The position numbers and the translations under genes are program-made. The notes beneath the pieces are model-generated. The model saw only the letters and a program-made list of their open reading frames with translations, made no database searches and was not told the origin of the DNA. This document shows positions 20,201 to 29,649 of a stretch of 64,000 nt of DNA, one piece after another (position 1 is the stretch's first letter; every line of letters starts with the position of its first letter). This stretch comes from Streptomyces sp. R302 (GTDB taxonomy: Bacteria; Actinomycetota; Actinomycetes; Streptomycetales; Streptomycetaceae), in the NCBI RefSeq assembly GCF_012927245.1, contig NZ_JABBGE010000001.1, positions 1 through 64,000 of the forward strand, read 5' to 3'.

Positions 20201-22166
20201 CTTCCGCGAGCTCGGCCACGACACCCAGACCGAGGACTTCACCGTCGTCGGCGTCGGCGACATGTCCGGCGACGTCTTCGGCAACGGCATGCTGCTCTCC
20301 GAGCACATCCGCCTCGTGGCCGCCTTCGACCACCGCCACATCTTCATCGACCCGAACCCGGACGCGGCCACCTCGTACGCCGAGCGCCGCCGCCTCTTCG
20401 ACCTGCCCCGCTCCTCCTGGGCCGACTACAAGTCGGAGCTTCTGTCCGCGGGCGGCGGCATCCACCCCCGTACCGCGAAGTCCATCCCGGTCAACGCCCA
20501 CGTCCGGGCCGCGCTCGGCATCGAGGAGGGCGTCACCAAGCTCACCCCGGCCGAGCTGATGAAGGCGATCCTCCAGGCGCCCGTCGACCTGCTGTGGAAC
20601 GGCGGCATCGGCACGTACGTGAAGTCGAGCGTCGAGTCCAACACCGAGGTCGGCGACAAGGCCAACGACGCCATCCGCGTCGACGGCCAGGACGTCCGCG
20701 CCAAGGTCGTCGGCGAGGGCGGCAACCTCGGCGCCACCCAGCTCGGCCGCATCGAGTTCGCCCGCGCGGGCGGCCCCGAGCGCACCGGCGGCAAGATCAA
20801 CACCGACGCCATCGACAACAGCGCCGGCGTCGACACCTCCGACCACGAGGTCAACATCAAGATCCTGCTCAACGGGCTCGTCGCCGAGGGCGACATGACC
20901 GTCAAGCAGCGCAACAAGATCCTCGCCGAGATGACCGACGAGGTCGGCCGGCTCGTCCTGCGCAACAACTACGCGCAGAACACCGCCCTCGCCAACGCCG
21001 TCGCCCAGTCGCCGTCCCTGCTCCACGCCCACCAGCGCTTCATGCGCCGCCTGGGCCGTGAGGGCGCGCTCGACCGCTCGCTGGAGTTCCTGCCCAACGA
21101 CCGGCAGATCCGCGAGCTGCTCAACACCGAGCGGGGCCTCAGCCAGCCCGAGCTCGCCGTCCTCCTCGCGTACACCAAGATCACGGTGGCCGACGAGCTG
21201 ATCGGCACCGGGCTGCCCGACGACCCGTACCTGGCAGGCCTGCTGCACGCCTACTTCCCGACGCTGCTGCGCGAGAAGTTCGGCGAGGCCGTCGACAACC
21301 ACGCGCTGCGCCGCGAGATCATCACCACCGTCCTGGTCAACGACACCGTCAACACCGGCGGCTCGACCTTCCTGCACCGCCTCCGCGAGGAGACCGGCGC
21401 GTCCCTGGAGGAGATCGTCCGCGCCCAGACCGCGGCCCGTGCCATCTTCCGGCTCGGCGAGATCTGGGACGCCGTCGAGGCCCTCGACAACACGGTCCCG
21501 GCCGAGGTCCAGACCCGGATGCGGCTGCACTCCCGCCGGCTCGTCGAGCGCGGCACCCGCTGGCTGCTCAACAACCGGCCGCAGCCGCTCGCGATCGGCG
21601 AGACCATCGAGTTCTTCGCCGACCGCGTCGAGCGGGTGCGGGCGCAGCTGCCGCAGCTGCTGCGCGGCTCGGACGCGGAGTGGTACCGGTCGATCCTCGA
21701 CGACCTGACCGGCCTCGGCGTCCCGGAGGAGCTGGCCGTGCGCGTCGCGGGCTTCTCGTCCGCCTTCCCGACGCTCGACATCGTCGCCGTCGCCGACCGC
21801 ATGGACAAGGACCCGCTGGCCGTCGCCGAGGTCTACTACGACCTCGCCGACCGCCTGCGGATCACCGACCTCATGGACCGGATCATCGAGCTGCCGCGGG
21901 CCGACCGCTGGCAGTCCATGGCCCGCGCCTCCATCCGCGAGGACCTCTTCGCCGCTCACGCGGCGCTCACCTCCGACGTCCTGGCCGCCGGCAACGGCAC
22001 CGCGTCGCCCGAGGAGCGCTTCAAGGCGTGGGAGGAGAAGAACGCGCCGATCCTGAGCCGGGCCCGGACGACCCTGGAGGAGATCCAGGGCTCGGACACC
22101 TTTGACCTGGCGAACCTGTCGGTGGCGATGCGGACGATGCGGACGCTGCTGAGGGCGCACAGCTGA
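17205..22166 (+). CDS. Giant NAD-specific glutamate dehydrogenase
   Basis: 1653 residues, the size of the ~180-kDa NAD-GDH class first described in Streptomyces clavuligerus. A long regulatory N-terminal half (ACT-like segments) precedes the catalytic region. The catalytic hallmark RGGLRWSDRREDFRTE lies at ~845-860 and is followed by VPVGAKGGFV and GIGTYVKSS. The enzyme deaminates glutamate to 2-oxoglutarate and ammonia with NAD. ATG at 17205 with GGAG 9-12 bases upstream. Single-gene unit with its own terminator. Confidence 0.95.
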   Translation: MQTKLDEAKAELLERAARVAEHSPVGGRLPTGPEGDRPDRDTVLDYLQRYYLHTAPEDLSDRDPDDVFGAALSHYKLAENRPQGTANVRVHTPTVEENGWTSSHSVVEVVTDDMPFLVDSVTNELSRQGRGIHVVIHPQVLVRRDITGKLIEVLSAQIHGELPHDALAESWIHVEIDRETDRADLKQITADLLRVLSDVRETVEDWEKMRDAALRIADGLPAEPTASDLRPTEVEEAQELLRWLSDDHFTFLGYREYELVDGDALAAVPGTGLGILRADPHHTDGESGHHAHPVSPSFSRLPADARAKAREHKLLILTKANSRATVHRPSYLDYVGVKKFDADGNVIGERRFLGLFSSAAYTESVRRVPVVKRKVQEVLAGAGFSPNSHDGRDLLQILETYPRDELFQTPVDQLQSISTSVLYLQERRRLRLYLRQDEYGRYYSALVYLPRDRYTTRVRLRIIEILKEELNGTSVDFTAWNTESILSRLHFVIRVKPGTELAALTDADVDRIEARLVEAARSWADGFGEALNAELGEERAAELLRRYNNAFSEGYKADHSPRAAVADLVRMEALIAGGKDFALSLYEPVAAGPGERRFKIYKTGEQVSLSAVLPVLNRLGVEVTDERPYELRCADRTQAWIYDFGLRMPAPTGNGGDFVGDDARERFQEAFAATWTGEAENDNFNSLVLSAGLTWREAMVLRAYAKYLRQASSPFSQDYMEDTLRNNVHTTRLLVSLFEARMAPERQRAGTELIDGILEELDGALDQVASLDEDRILRSFLTVIKATLRTNFFQRSADGRPHSYVSMKFDPQAIPDLPAPRPAFEIWVYSPRVEGVHLRFGKVARGGLRWSDRREDFRTEILGLVKAQMVKNTVIVPVGAKGGFVAKQLPDPSADRDAWLAEGIASYKTFISALLDITDNLVAGEVVPPVDVVRHDEDDTYLVVAADKGTATFSDIANGVAEEYGFWLGDAFASGGSAGYDHKGMGITARGAWESVKRHFRELGHDTQTEDFTVVGVGDMSGDVFGNGMLLSEHIRLVAAFDHRHIFIDPNPDAATSYAERRRLFDLPRSSWADYKSELLSAGGGIHPRTAKSIPVNAHVRAALGIEEGVTKLTPAELMKAILQAPVDLLWNGGIGTYVKSSVESNTEVGDKANDAIRVDGQDVRAKVVGEGGNLGATQLGRIEFARAGGPERTGGKINTDAIDNSAGVDTSDHEVNIKILLNGLVAEGDMTVKQRNKILAEMTDEVGRLVLRNNYAQNTALANAVAQSPSLLHAHQRFMRRLGREGALDRSLEFLPNDRQIRELLNTERGLSQPELAVLLAYTKITVADELIGTGLPDDPYLAGLLHAYFPTLLREKFGEAVDNHALRREIITTVLVNDTVNTGGSTFLHRLREETGASLEEIVRAQTAARAIFRLGEIWDAVEALDNTVPAEVQTRMRLHSRRLVERGTRWLLNNRPQPLAIGETIEFFADRVERVRAQLPQLLRGSDAEWYRSILDDLTGLGVPEELAVRVAGFSSAFPTLDIVAVADRMDKDPLAVAEVYYDLADRLRITDLMDRIIELPRADRWQSMARASIREDLFAAHAALTSDVLAAGNGTASPEERFKAWEEKNAPILSRARTTLEEIQGSDTFDLANLSVAMRTMRTLLRAHS

Positions 22167-22184
22167 CGCTTTGTGACGCGGAAA

Positions 22185-22218
22185 GGCTCCGCCGGACGTG
22201 GACGCGTCCGGCGGAGCC
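22185..22218 (+). terminator. Hairpin terminator of NAD-GDH
   Basis: A perfect 14-bp stem (22185-22198 with 22205-22218) and a 6-base loop begin 19 bases after the stop. It lies between convergent genes and may serve both. Confidence 0.8.
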
Positions 22219-22316
22219 CTTCGGTGGTTCCCGGGGCCGCGGGCGGTCCCGGGACCGCTGACGGTTCCCGGGCCGTCGGCTGCGCCGGTGCCGTCGGCTG
22301 TTTCCGGTGGCTTCGG

Positions 22317-23621
22317 CTATTCCTGTACGGGGGTCACCGTCGCGCGCCACAGGCGGTGGGCGGCGACGGCGGCGGCCGCGAGGAGGAGGCCGTTGCGGGC
22401 GGCCATCACGGCCAGGCCGAGCGGGGTGCCGGTGACGACCTCGGCGTACAGGACGGGGTACGCGAGGGAGCTGAGCGCCGCCGCCGGCAGCAGCAGCAGC
22501 GCCACCGGGCGCATCACCGTCCGCCGGGACGTCAGGCAGACGGCGGCGAGGCCGAGCAGCCAGACCAGGTACTGGGGGCTGATCACCCGGCTCGTGACGG
22601 TGAGGAGCAGGACGGCGGCGAGGGCCGCGTCGAGCGGGGTCGCCTCGCTCCAGCGGGTGGCGCGCAGCCGCCACAGGACCAGCCACAGGACGGCGGCGAC
22701 GGTCAGCAGGAGGAAGAGGTGGCCGAGGGTGGAGACGTACGGGCCGACGTACTCGTAGGCGCCGTAGCGGACCTCCGCCGTCCCCGGCCAGAGCCCCGCC
22801 GCGCGGCCGAGGGCGAGCGCGGTGCCGCCCAGGGACTCCACCTGGATGCCCCGGGCGCCCTGCCCGCGCAGGAAGCCGAGCGAGCTGGAGAAGAACAGCG
22901 CGAGGACGGCGAGGAGGGTGGCGGCGGTGACCGCCGCGGCCGTCCACGCCTCACGGGTGGTACGCCCCCGGGGGGTGCCGATCAGCGCGAGCGCCGGCCA
23001 CACCTTGACCAGCGCCCCGAGCCCCGCGAGCGCCCCGCCGAGCCGGTGCGCGGCGGGGGCGCGGCCCTTGAGCAGGAGGAGCGAGAGGACGGCGAGGGCG
23101 GTGGCCTGGACGTCGTACCGGGCGAGCGGCAGGTGGAGGAGGAGCGGCAGGCCGCACACCCAGTACCAGGCGCCGTGCGTGAGGCGTGAGCGGTCGGCGA
23201 CGGCCAGGCCGAGGGTGACGGCGGCGTCGGCGAGCAGGGTCAGGACGACGAACGCCTGCGTGTAGCCGAGCCAGGGCATGAGCAGCCCCGGTGCCATGAC
23301 CACGAGGCCGGCGCCGGGCGGGTACTGCCAGGTGGGGTCGGCGGGCGGGAAGGTGCCGTCGGCGAAGAAGCCGTACCAGTGGCGGTAGAGGAGCCGTACC
23401 TCGTTGCCGACCCCGCCGATGCCGAGGCTGTCGCTCGCGAGCAGCGCCAGCATGCCCACGCGCGTGACCAGCCAGACGACGGTGAGCGCGAGGGCGGGGC
23501 CGCGCCCGACGGTGACGAAGGTGGCGGAGGTGAAGGAGTCCGACTCGAAGGGGGAGCGGGTGAGGGAGGGGGGCGAGGGGGCGGAGGCCTGGGGTTGTCT
23601 GTGGTGATCGGGCGGCGTCAC
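22317..23621 (-). CDS. GT87-family polyprenol-dependent mannosyltransferase-like membrane protein
   Basis: 434 residues. After a ~45-residue disordered N-terminus there are ~10-12 hydrophobic segments. An extracellular loop after TM1 carries the acidic sequence GFFADGTFPPADPTWQYPPG, typical of GT-C enzymes of family GT87 (PimE/polyprenyl-phosphate-mannose users). It probably transfers a sugar from a lipid carrier to a lipoglycan or protein outside the membrane; the acceptor is unknown. ATG start at 23621. It lies downstream of the FHA-FtsK gene on the same strand (172-base gap), so co-transcription is possible. Confidence 0.8.
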   Translation of the reverse strand: MTPPDHHRQPQASAPSPPSLTRSPFESDSFTSATFVTVGRGPALALTVVWLVTRVGMLALLASDSLGIGGVGNEVRLLYRHWYGFFADGTFPPADPTWQYPPGAGLVVMAPGLLMPWLGYTQAFVVLTLLADAAVTLGLAVADRSRLTHGAWYWVCGLPLLLHLPLARYDVQATALAVLSLLLLKGRAPAAHRLGGALAGLGALVKVWPALALIGTPRGRTTREAWTAAAVTAATLLAVLALFFSSSLGFLRGQGARGIQVESLGGTALALGRAAGLWPGTAEVRYGAYEYVGPYVSTLGHLFLLLTVAAVLWLVLWRLRATRWSEATPLDAALAAVLLLTVTSRVISPQYLVWLLGLAAVCLTSRRTVMRPVALLLLPAAALSSLAYPVLYAEVVTGTPLGLAVMAARNGLLLAAAAVAAHRLWRATVTPVQE

Positions 23622-23792
23622 GTTCTGACGATAGGTCTGACGTGAGGCATATGCGTTATTTGTAGGGCCGGGTGGCGTCCGTCCCGGTGAACTCCTCGTA
23701 CGCCACCACCTCCTCCGCCGGCCCGTCCGTCCGTCCGCAGCGTCCCGGCCTCCGGCCGGAGGGCGCGGCGCGGGTGGCTGTTGGCCATGTGG

Positions 23793-26700
23793 TCAGGCGT
23801 GGGTCAGTGGGGGCATGGGGGTGGCTTCCACTGAGCGGGAGGCGCGGTCGAGGGCGCTGGCCAGGAGGGCCAGGTCTGTGGGGCCGTTGCCGAGTTCGCG
23901 GACCGGGCGGCGGGTGGGCGGGTCGCCCATGCGTTCCCACTCCAGGGGGACGACCGTCGGGCGGAGGGTCGCCGTGCGGGGGATCCTGCCGGTGACGCGG
24001 CCCGCCTGGAAGGGCGTCACGCGGCCGTCGGGGTGGCCGAGGCGGCCTCGGCCCGGGGCCGGTACGTCGGGGCCCGGGGTGTTCGGCGGGGCGTTCAGGA
24101 CGACGCGGAGGCGGGCGCCGTGGGCCAGGTCCGTGTCGGCGGTGCGGTCCGGGCGGGCGGAGGTCGCGATCAGGTGGACGCCGAGGCGGTCGCCGTGGCG
24201 TGCGACCGCTTCGAGGGCTCGGACGACCGAGCCGGCGGCGGGGCGGCCGGGGGCGCCGAGGGCGGGGGCGACGAGGGCGTCGTAGTCGTCCACGAGCACG
24301 ACGAGACGGGGGAGCGGGGTGCGGGGGGCGCCGGGGCGAGGCGCGGTCAGGTGGGCCTCCTCGCTCGCGGGGCGGGGCACGCGCGCGGCGCCGAGCGGGC
24401 CGGGCCTGGCCTCGTCCGTCCGCAGGGTCCGTCCGCTGGTCCGTTCCCCGAGGTCCGCGGCGCCCGCCGAGCGCCCGCCGAGTCGTCCGCTCGTGGCCGG
24501 GTACGCCGTACGGCCGCTGGGGGTGCCGGGGATGTCACCCGCGCTCTGGTACGCCCCGCGGGTCAGGCGGTCGCCGGGGGTGTCGGGGAGCTCTTCGGGG
24601 GTGCGGGGGGACTGGTAGGGGGTGCGGGTTCCGGGGGCGGTGTCGCCCACCGTGCCGGCGCCGGTGCGCAGGGTGCGGCCGCTGGGGCGGTCCGTGAGGT
24701 CGGCGGCGGCGCGGGCGGGAAGCTGTTCGGCGGGGCTCGGGGAGCGCTGGCCGATGAGGGTGCGGGTGCTGCGGAGGTCGGCGATGTCGCCGTCGCCGAG
24801 CAGTTCGGCGCGGCGCTTCAGCTCCGCGCCCAGCGCCTGCGCGAACTCCCGCATGCGGACCGGGTCCGACGCCACCAGGTGCTCGGTGACGTGCGGCAGC
24901 TCCGTACAGGCCGTGAGGCCCTCGCCGCGCTCGCCGCCCGCGCCGTCCACGAGGAGGAGGCCGAGCCGGTCCGGGCGGCCGCCGGCCGCGAGGGAGGCGG
25001 CGATGGCGCGGAGGAGTTCCGTGCGGCCGCTGCCCGCCGGGCCCTCGATCAGGAGGTGCGGGCCCTCCGCCGTGAGGTCGACGGCGAGCGGGCCGCGCGG
25101 GCCCGCGCCCAGGATCGCCGTGCCCTCGCCGGCCGACGCCCAGCGGGCCATCAGGGACGCCGGGGTGGCCCGGGCCAGGCCGAGCTCGTCCAGGAGGCGG
25201 GAGGAGAGCGGCAGGGCGGCCGTCCGCCCCTGCGCCGCAGCCGCCGCGTCCGTACGCAGCGGGGCCAGCGCCCGGCCGAAGCGCTCCGCCCAGGCGACGG
25301 AGACCGCGTCCACGACCCCGACCGTGCCGTGGCCCGCGACCCGCCCGCCGGAGGTCCGCAGCAGCCGCAGCGCCGTCGCCACGTCACCGCTGAGCAGCGC
25401 CGCCGCCCCGCACTCGCGGAAGGCGAGGGAGGCCGCGCAGGCCGTCTCGTACGTCGCGGCGACCGGCGACGCGGGCGAGGCGGAGGGCGCCTCGGCGAGG
25501 CAGATCAGGTGGATGCCGGCCGCCGCGCCCGCGCCCGCGAGCCGGGCCACCGTCTCGCGCAGCGCCGCCGTGCCGGGGTCGCCGTCGACGACGACGACCG
25601 TCGCCGGGCCCGTGTACGCCGCTGCCGCCTTCGCGACCGTCGTCCGGTCCGCGCTGGCCCAGCCGGGACCCAGCGGGCCGTCGTCCAGGCGGCGGGTCAG
25701 CTCGGCGGTACGGGCCTGCGCCTGCTCGCGGTCGTACGCGAGGAGCAGCCGGCAGTCCTGGCCGTGCGCGGGCCGCGTGTGCGGGAGCCAGCCGAGCCAG
25801 CCCCAGGCGCGCCGCCGCTCCTCCAGGGGGCGGTTGCGGTCCGCGCTGACGAGGACGATCTCCAGGTCGGCGGGGGAGTGCAGGGCGGCCAGCTGGGCCA
25901 CCACGGCGCGGGCCAGGCCGGCCAGCCGGTCCGCCGGGCCCGCCAGGCCCAGCGAGCCGGCCTCGCGCAGGGCCACGGTGACGGGCACCCCGGACAGCTC
26001 CGCGCGGTCGGCGGTGCCGAGCCGGACGGTCAGGGCCTCGGGGTGGTCCGGCGTCCGCTCCCACAGTCGGGGGCCGGGGCCGAGGGCGGTGAGCAGGACG
26101 GCCGCCGGATCGGGCCAGGTGTCGGGCGCGGCGGTCTCGCCGGGGGCCTCGGACGGCCAGGGCGACTCGGCGGTCGGGGACGGTCCGGCGCCGGCCGCCG
26201 GGTCGGCCTCGCGGCCGCCCGCGAGCCTCCGCGCCCACGCGCCGAGCCCGCGCCGGCCGGTCCTGCGGGTGGCCGGGCCCGTCGGGTCGGTGTCGTCGAC
26301 GGGGGCCGTGCGCACGCGGGCGTGCGTCGCGCCGCCGTCGCCGCCCTCGGGCTCCCGCGCCCGCGCGTGGCCGGTGTCCGCCCAGCCGGCGGGGACCGTG
26401 GGGGTTTCGTGGGGGGCGTCCTGCGCGCCGCTTCGGCCCGTCCACGCGGGCGTGCCGTCCTCGGCGGGCGCGGCCGCGGCCGCCAGGGGCACGCGCAGGT
26501 GGCCCTCGCCGTCGGGCGAGGTGGGGAGGGGGCCGGGGTCCGCGGCGGCGTCCTGCGGGGCCGTGAGGCGGAGGGTGGACTCGCCGAGGCGGAGCAGGGC
26601 GCCGGGGCGCAGCCGGACGGGGCGGTCGCTCACGGGGACGCCGTCGAGGGTCGTGCCGTTGGTGGAGCCGAGGTCGGCGACGGTGACCCGGCTGTCGCCC

Positions 26701-27149
26701 GCGACGGTCACCCTGCAGTGCGCGCGCGACACGTCCGGGTCGTCCAGGGGCACGTCCGCCTCGACGGAGCGCCCGATCCTGATCGGCCCGCCGTGCAGCA
26801 GGTGCACCCCGCCCGCGTCGGGGCCCGCGACGACGTGCAGCCGGGCGGCGGAGCCCGCGGTGGCGAGGTCGGTGCGGTCGTCCGGGTCGGGGGACTGGAG
26901 GGCGAGGACCGCGCCGTCCACCAGGGGCGGCTCGCCCAGCACGCAGCGGCGGGCGTCCAGGCGCTCCGCGCCCGCGTACAGCACGGGCGTGCCGGTGCCG
27001 CCCGCGGTGTCGGGGCCGGTGACGGCGGCGGCGAGGTTCGAGGCCACGGCGGACAGCGCCGTGCCCGCGGGGGCCGTGACGAGCACGTCGCAGGCGCGGC
27101 CGGCGCCGTGGCCGGCGTGCGGCGCGAGGACGGTCAGCCGGATCTGCAT
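23793..27149 (-). CDS. FHA domain plus FtsK/EccC-like ATPase
   Basis: 1118 residues. The FHA phosphothreonine-binding domain (~105-195) shows RIGRS, SRAH and DLGSTNGTTL. An FtsK/SpoIIIE-type ATPase follows, with Walker A GPAGSGRTE at ~701 and Walker B LVVLVDDYDAL at ~934-944. A ~140-residue low-complexity insertion between them repeats SGRTLRT-like and YQS motifs. EccC proteins of type VII secretion share this ATPase; FHA suggests control by Ser/Thr phosphorylation. No membrane segment is obvious. It is divergent from two Ser/Thr kinases, plausible partners. The substrate is unknown. Confidence 0.82.
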   Translation of the reverse strand: MQIRLTVLAPHAGHGAGRACDVLVTAPAGTALSAVASNLAAAVTGPDTAGGTGTPVLYAGAERLDARRCVLGEPPLVDGAVLALQSPDPDDRTDLATAGSAARLHVVAGPDAGGVHLLHGGPIRIGRSVEADVPLDDPDVSRAHCRVTVAGDSRVTVADLGSTNGTTLDGVPVSDRPVRLRPGALLRLGESTLRLTAPQDAAADPGPLPTSPDGEGHLRVPLAAAAAPAEDGTPAWTGRSGAQDAPHETPTVPAGWADTGHARAREPEGGDGGATHARVRTAPVDDTDPTGPATRRTGRRGLGAWARRLAGGREADPAAGAGPSPTAESPWPSEAPGETAAPDTWPDPAAVLLTALGPGPRLWERTPDHPEALTVRLGTADRAELSGVPVTVALREAGSLGLAGPADRLAGLARAVVAQLAALHSPADLEIVLVSADRNRPLEERRRAWGWLGWLPHTRPAHGQDCRLLLAYDREQAQARTAELTRRLDDGPLGPGWASADRTTVAKAAAAYTGPATVVVVDGDPGTAALRETVARLAGAGAAAGIHLICLAEAPSASPASPVAATYETACAASLAFRECGAAALLSGDVATALRLLRTSGGRVAGHGTVGVVDAVSVAWAERFGRALAPLRTDAAAAAQGRTAALPLSSRLLDELGLARATPASLMARWASAGEGTAILGAGPRGPLAVDLTAEGPHLLIEGPAGSGRTELLRAIAASLAAGGRPDRLGLLLVDGAGGERGEGLTACTELPHVTEHLVASDPVRMREFAQALGAELKRRAELLGDGDIADLRSTRTLIGQRSPSPAEQLPARAAADLTDRPSGRTLRTGAGTVGDTAPGTRTPYQSPRTPEELPDTPGDRLTRGAYQSAGDIPGTPSGRTAYPATSGRLGGRSAGAADLGERTSGRTLRTDEARPGPLGAARVPRPASEEAHLTAPRPGAPRTPLPRLVVLVDDYDALVAPALGAPGRPAAGSVVRALEAVARHGDRLGVHLIATSARPDRTADTDLAHGARLRVVLNAPPNTPGPDVPAPGRGRLGHPDGRVTPFQAGRVTGRIPRTATLRPTVVPLEWERMGDPPTRRPVRELGNGPTDLALLASALDRASRSVEATPMPPLTHA

Positions 27150-27785
27150 CGCCGTCAGCGGTCCCTTCTGCGCGACATGCCCGGCAGGGGACCGCCCCGT
27201 TCACCCCCCACCCGGCACGGGCGCGTCGCCCGGTACAGGTCGGCACGGCGCGGGGGCTCCCGACCCCACCGATGCGACGTGCTGGAGGCATCCTCGCACC
27301 TGCGGCCGACAGCCTGCCGCCGGGTCACCCCGAATTGATCTTGAACTGTTGCCGGCGGTCGTCCGGTGTGACGCGAAAACGCCAGGTCGACCCGCGGCGC
27401 GGGGCCGGTGTGGCAACCATCCGGGCCGGGGGAGCGTCTTCTTCCGGACAAGTTCGGACGTCACCCGGGACACCACCCGGGTGGGTGTCCGCGCCGGGAT
27501 CCGGGTGGGATTCCGGCGCGGTGCGCGGGCGGCGAGGGAAAGCCTTCGGCCATCCTGGGGGCGGCCCCCCGGGCCCTCCGCGACCGTTCGACGGCTCGAA
27601 CGTGTCAGCGGGAATCCGCCTGTGGACGACCGACCGGTGACCCGTTCGGCGGCACTAGAGTGGGTCGGACACCCGGACGGGTCACAGAAGAGAAGCAAGA
27701 GGCCTCCGGGGCCCGGCTCGGTCGCACCGAGCGGGACCGGCCATCCAGGACCACGATCAGCCACGATCAGCAGGGAGCGCGTGAC
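27150..27785. promoter_or_regulatory. 636-base divergent control region with pkaA -10 element
   Basis: No supported ORF. TAGAGT (27656-27661) is a -10 candidate for pkaA, leaving a ~120-base leader. A perfect 10-bp tandem direct repeat (CCACGATCAG at 27751-27760 and 27761-27770) ends five bases before the GGGAG ribosome site. A one-mismatch DnaA-box-like sequence lies at 27621-27629 on the minus strand. Confidence 0.4.
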
Positions 27786-29501
27786 GTGCGGCCTATCGGC
27801 AGCAAGTACCTGCTCGAGGAGCCGCTCGGCCGCGGCGCCACGGGCACCGTCTGGCGAGCCCGCCAGAGGGAGACGGCGGGCGCCGAGGCGGCCGTGGCCG
27901 GCCAGCCCGGCGAGACCGTCGCGATCAAGGTCCTCAAGGAGGAGCTGGCCAACGACGCGGACATCGTGATGCGCTTCCTGCGCGAGCGGTCCGTCCTCCT
28001 CCGGCTCACGCACCCGAACATCGTGCGCACCCGCGACCTGGTCGTCGAGGGCGACGTCCTGGCCCTGGTCATGGACCTCGTCGAAGGCCCCGACCTGCAC
28101 CGCTACCTGCGGGAGAGCGGCCCGCTGACCCCGGTCGCCGCCGCCCTGCTCACCGCGCAGATCGCCGACGCGCTCGCCGCCAGCCACGCCGACGGCGTCG
28201 TCCACCGCGACCTCAAGCCGGCCAACGTGCTGCTCGCCGAGCGGGACGGCGCCATGCACCCGATGCTGACCGACTTCGGCATCGCCCGCCTCGCCGACTC
28301 CCCGGGCCTCACCCGCACCCACGAGTTCGTCGGCACGCCCGCGTACGTGGCGCCGGAGTCCGCCGAGGGCCGCCCGCAGACCTCCGCCGTCGACGTCTAC
28401 GGCGCCGGCATCCTGCTGTACGAGCTGGTCACCGGCCGCCCGCCGTTCGCCGGCGGCACCGCCCTCGAAGTCCTCCACATGCACCTCAGCGAGGAGCCCC
28501 GCCGCCCCTCCACGGTGCCCGCGCCCCTGTGGACGGTCATCGAGCGCTGCCTCAGCAAGAACCCCGACCAGCGGCCCAGCGCCGTCAACCTGGCGCGCGG
28601 CCTGCGCACGGTCGCCGCCGGCATCGGCGTGCACTCCTCGCCCGCCCAGATCGAGGCCGCCGAGGGCGTCGGCGCCCTCCTCGCCCCGGACCCCGACCCG
28701 GCGCGGGTCCCCGGCGCGCCCGCGGCCTTCGACCCGGCCGCCGCCACCAGCGTCCTGCCCACGAGCGGACCGGCCGGCGCCGGCGACCCGACCACGGTGC
28801 TGCCCGCGGGCGGCCCCGCCGGCGCGGCGGACCCGACCGCCGTCATGCCCGCGATGCCGCCGAACCCGCCGGCGGAGGACCCGCACCCCTGGCAGACCCA
28901 GCTCCGCGCGGCCCGCGACCGCAACGAGCAGACCCAGGTCCAGTACCTGGACCCCAGCGAGGACCCGCTGCGCCGCCGCCCCACGCGCCAGCCGCAGCAG
29001 CAGCGGCCGCCGCAGCCCCCGCCGTACCAGCAGGGCCCCCCGCCGCAGCAGTACCAGCAGCAGCCCCAGGGCTACCAGCAGCCGCAGCAGCCGCCGCCGT
29101 ACCAGCAGCAGCGTCCGCCGCAGCCCCAGCGGCCCGCCCCGCAGCCGTACGCGCCGCCGCAGCCCCCGCCGCAGCAGTACGCACCGCAGCCCCAGCAGCA
29201 GCCCCAGCAGCCGCAGCCGCAGCCACCCGCCCCGCGCGAGCCGCGCCCGCCGCGTCAGCGGAGCGCCAACCCGGTGCGGATCCCCGGCCTCGGCTGCCTC
29301 AAGGGCTGCCTGATCATGGTGGTCCTCTTCGTGGTGGCCGGCTGGCTCGTCTGGGAGCTCACCCCGCTCCAGGACTGGATCGCCCAGGGCAAGGGCTACT
29401 GGGAGGCCATCGGCGACGGCATCTCCACCGTCACCGACTGGATCTCCAGCATCGGGGAGGCCACCGGCTCCCTCGGCGGATCCGGCGGCACCGGCCAGTA
29501 A
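27786..29501 (+). CDS. pkaA: PkaA-like eukaryotic-type Ser/Thr protein kinase
   Basis: 571 residues from the GTG at 27786 (GGGAG 8-12 bases upstream). The kinase domain (~1-270) has the ATP loop LGRGATGTVW, Lys in VAIKVLKEE, catalytic VHRDLKPANVLL and metal-binding DFG. A Gln/Pro/Tyr-rich segment (~400-490) follows, then one membrane span near the C-terminus (~505-525) and a short outside tail. It is a membrane-anchored kinase phosphorylating Ser/Thr of cytoplasmic proteins. pkaB follows after 148 bases, and the order matches S. coelicolor pkaA-pkaB as I recall. Confidence 0.88.
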   Translation: MRPIGSKYLLEEPLGRGATGTVWRARQRETAGAEAAVAGQPGETVAIKVLKEELANDADIVMRFLRERSVLLRLTHPNIVRTRDLVVEGDVLALVMDLVEGPDLHRYLRESGPLTPVAAALLTAQIADALAASHADGVVHRDLKPANVLLAERDGAMHPMLTDFGIARLADSPGLTRTHEFVGTPAYVAPESAEGRPQTSAVDVYGAGILLYELVTGRPPFAGGTALEVLHMHLSEEPRRPSTVPAPLWTVIERCLSKNPDQRPSAVNLARGLRTVAAGIGVHSSPAQIEAAEGVGALLAPDPDPARVPGAPAAFDPAAATSVLPTSGPAGAGDPTTVLPAGGPAGAADPTAVMPAMPPNPPAEDPHPWQTQLRAARDRNEQTQVQYLDPSEDPLRRRPTRQPQQQRPPQPPPYQQGPPPQQYQQQPQGYQQPQQPPPYQQQRPPQPQRPAPQPYAPPQPPPQQYAPQPQQQPQQPQPQPPAPREPRPPRQRSANPVRIPGLGCLKGCLIMVVLFVVAGWLVWELTPLQDWIAQGKGYWEAIGDGISTVTDWISSIGEATGSLGGSGGTGQ

Positions 29502-29649
29502 CCGTCGGTAAGGAGGCAGTACGACCACCGGAAACGCGGTCGTACTGCCGATTTATCGACTTCCGAGGGGTGATTTCCCTCCGGGAGTGACGTCCGGCGG
29601 CCCGGGACGCGTAACTTTGACGCGAACCGCAGCCGCTGAGGGAGCAGTC

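Noticed and set aside
17130..22160. 1676-codon minus-strand open frame opposite NAD-GDH
   Set aside because: Shadow of the GDH gene caused by high GC; no ribosome site and no recognisable domains.
23656..23792. Minus-strand tail reading VAYEEFTGTDATRPYK
   Set aside because: It looks like a protein C-terminus but has no coherent body or start upstream; at most a remnant.
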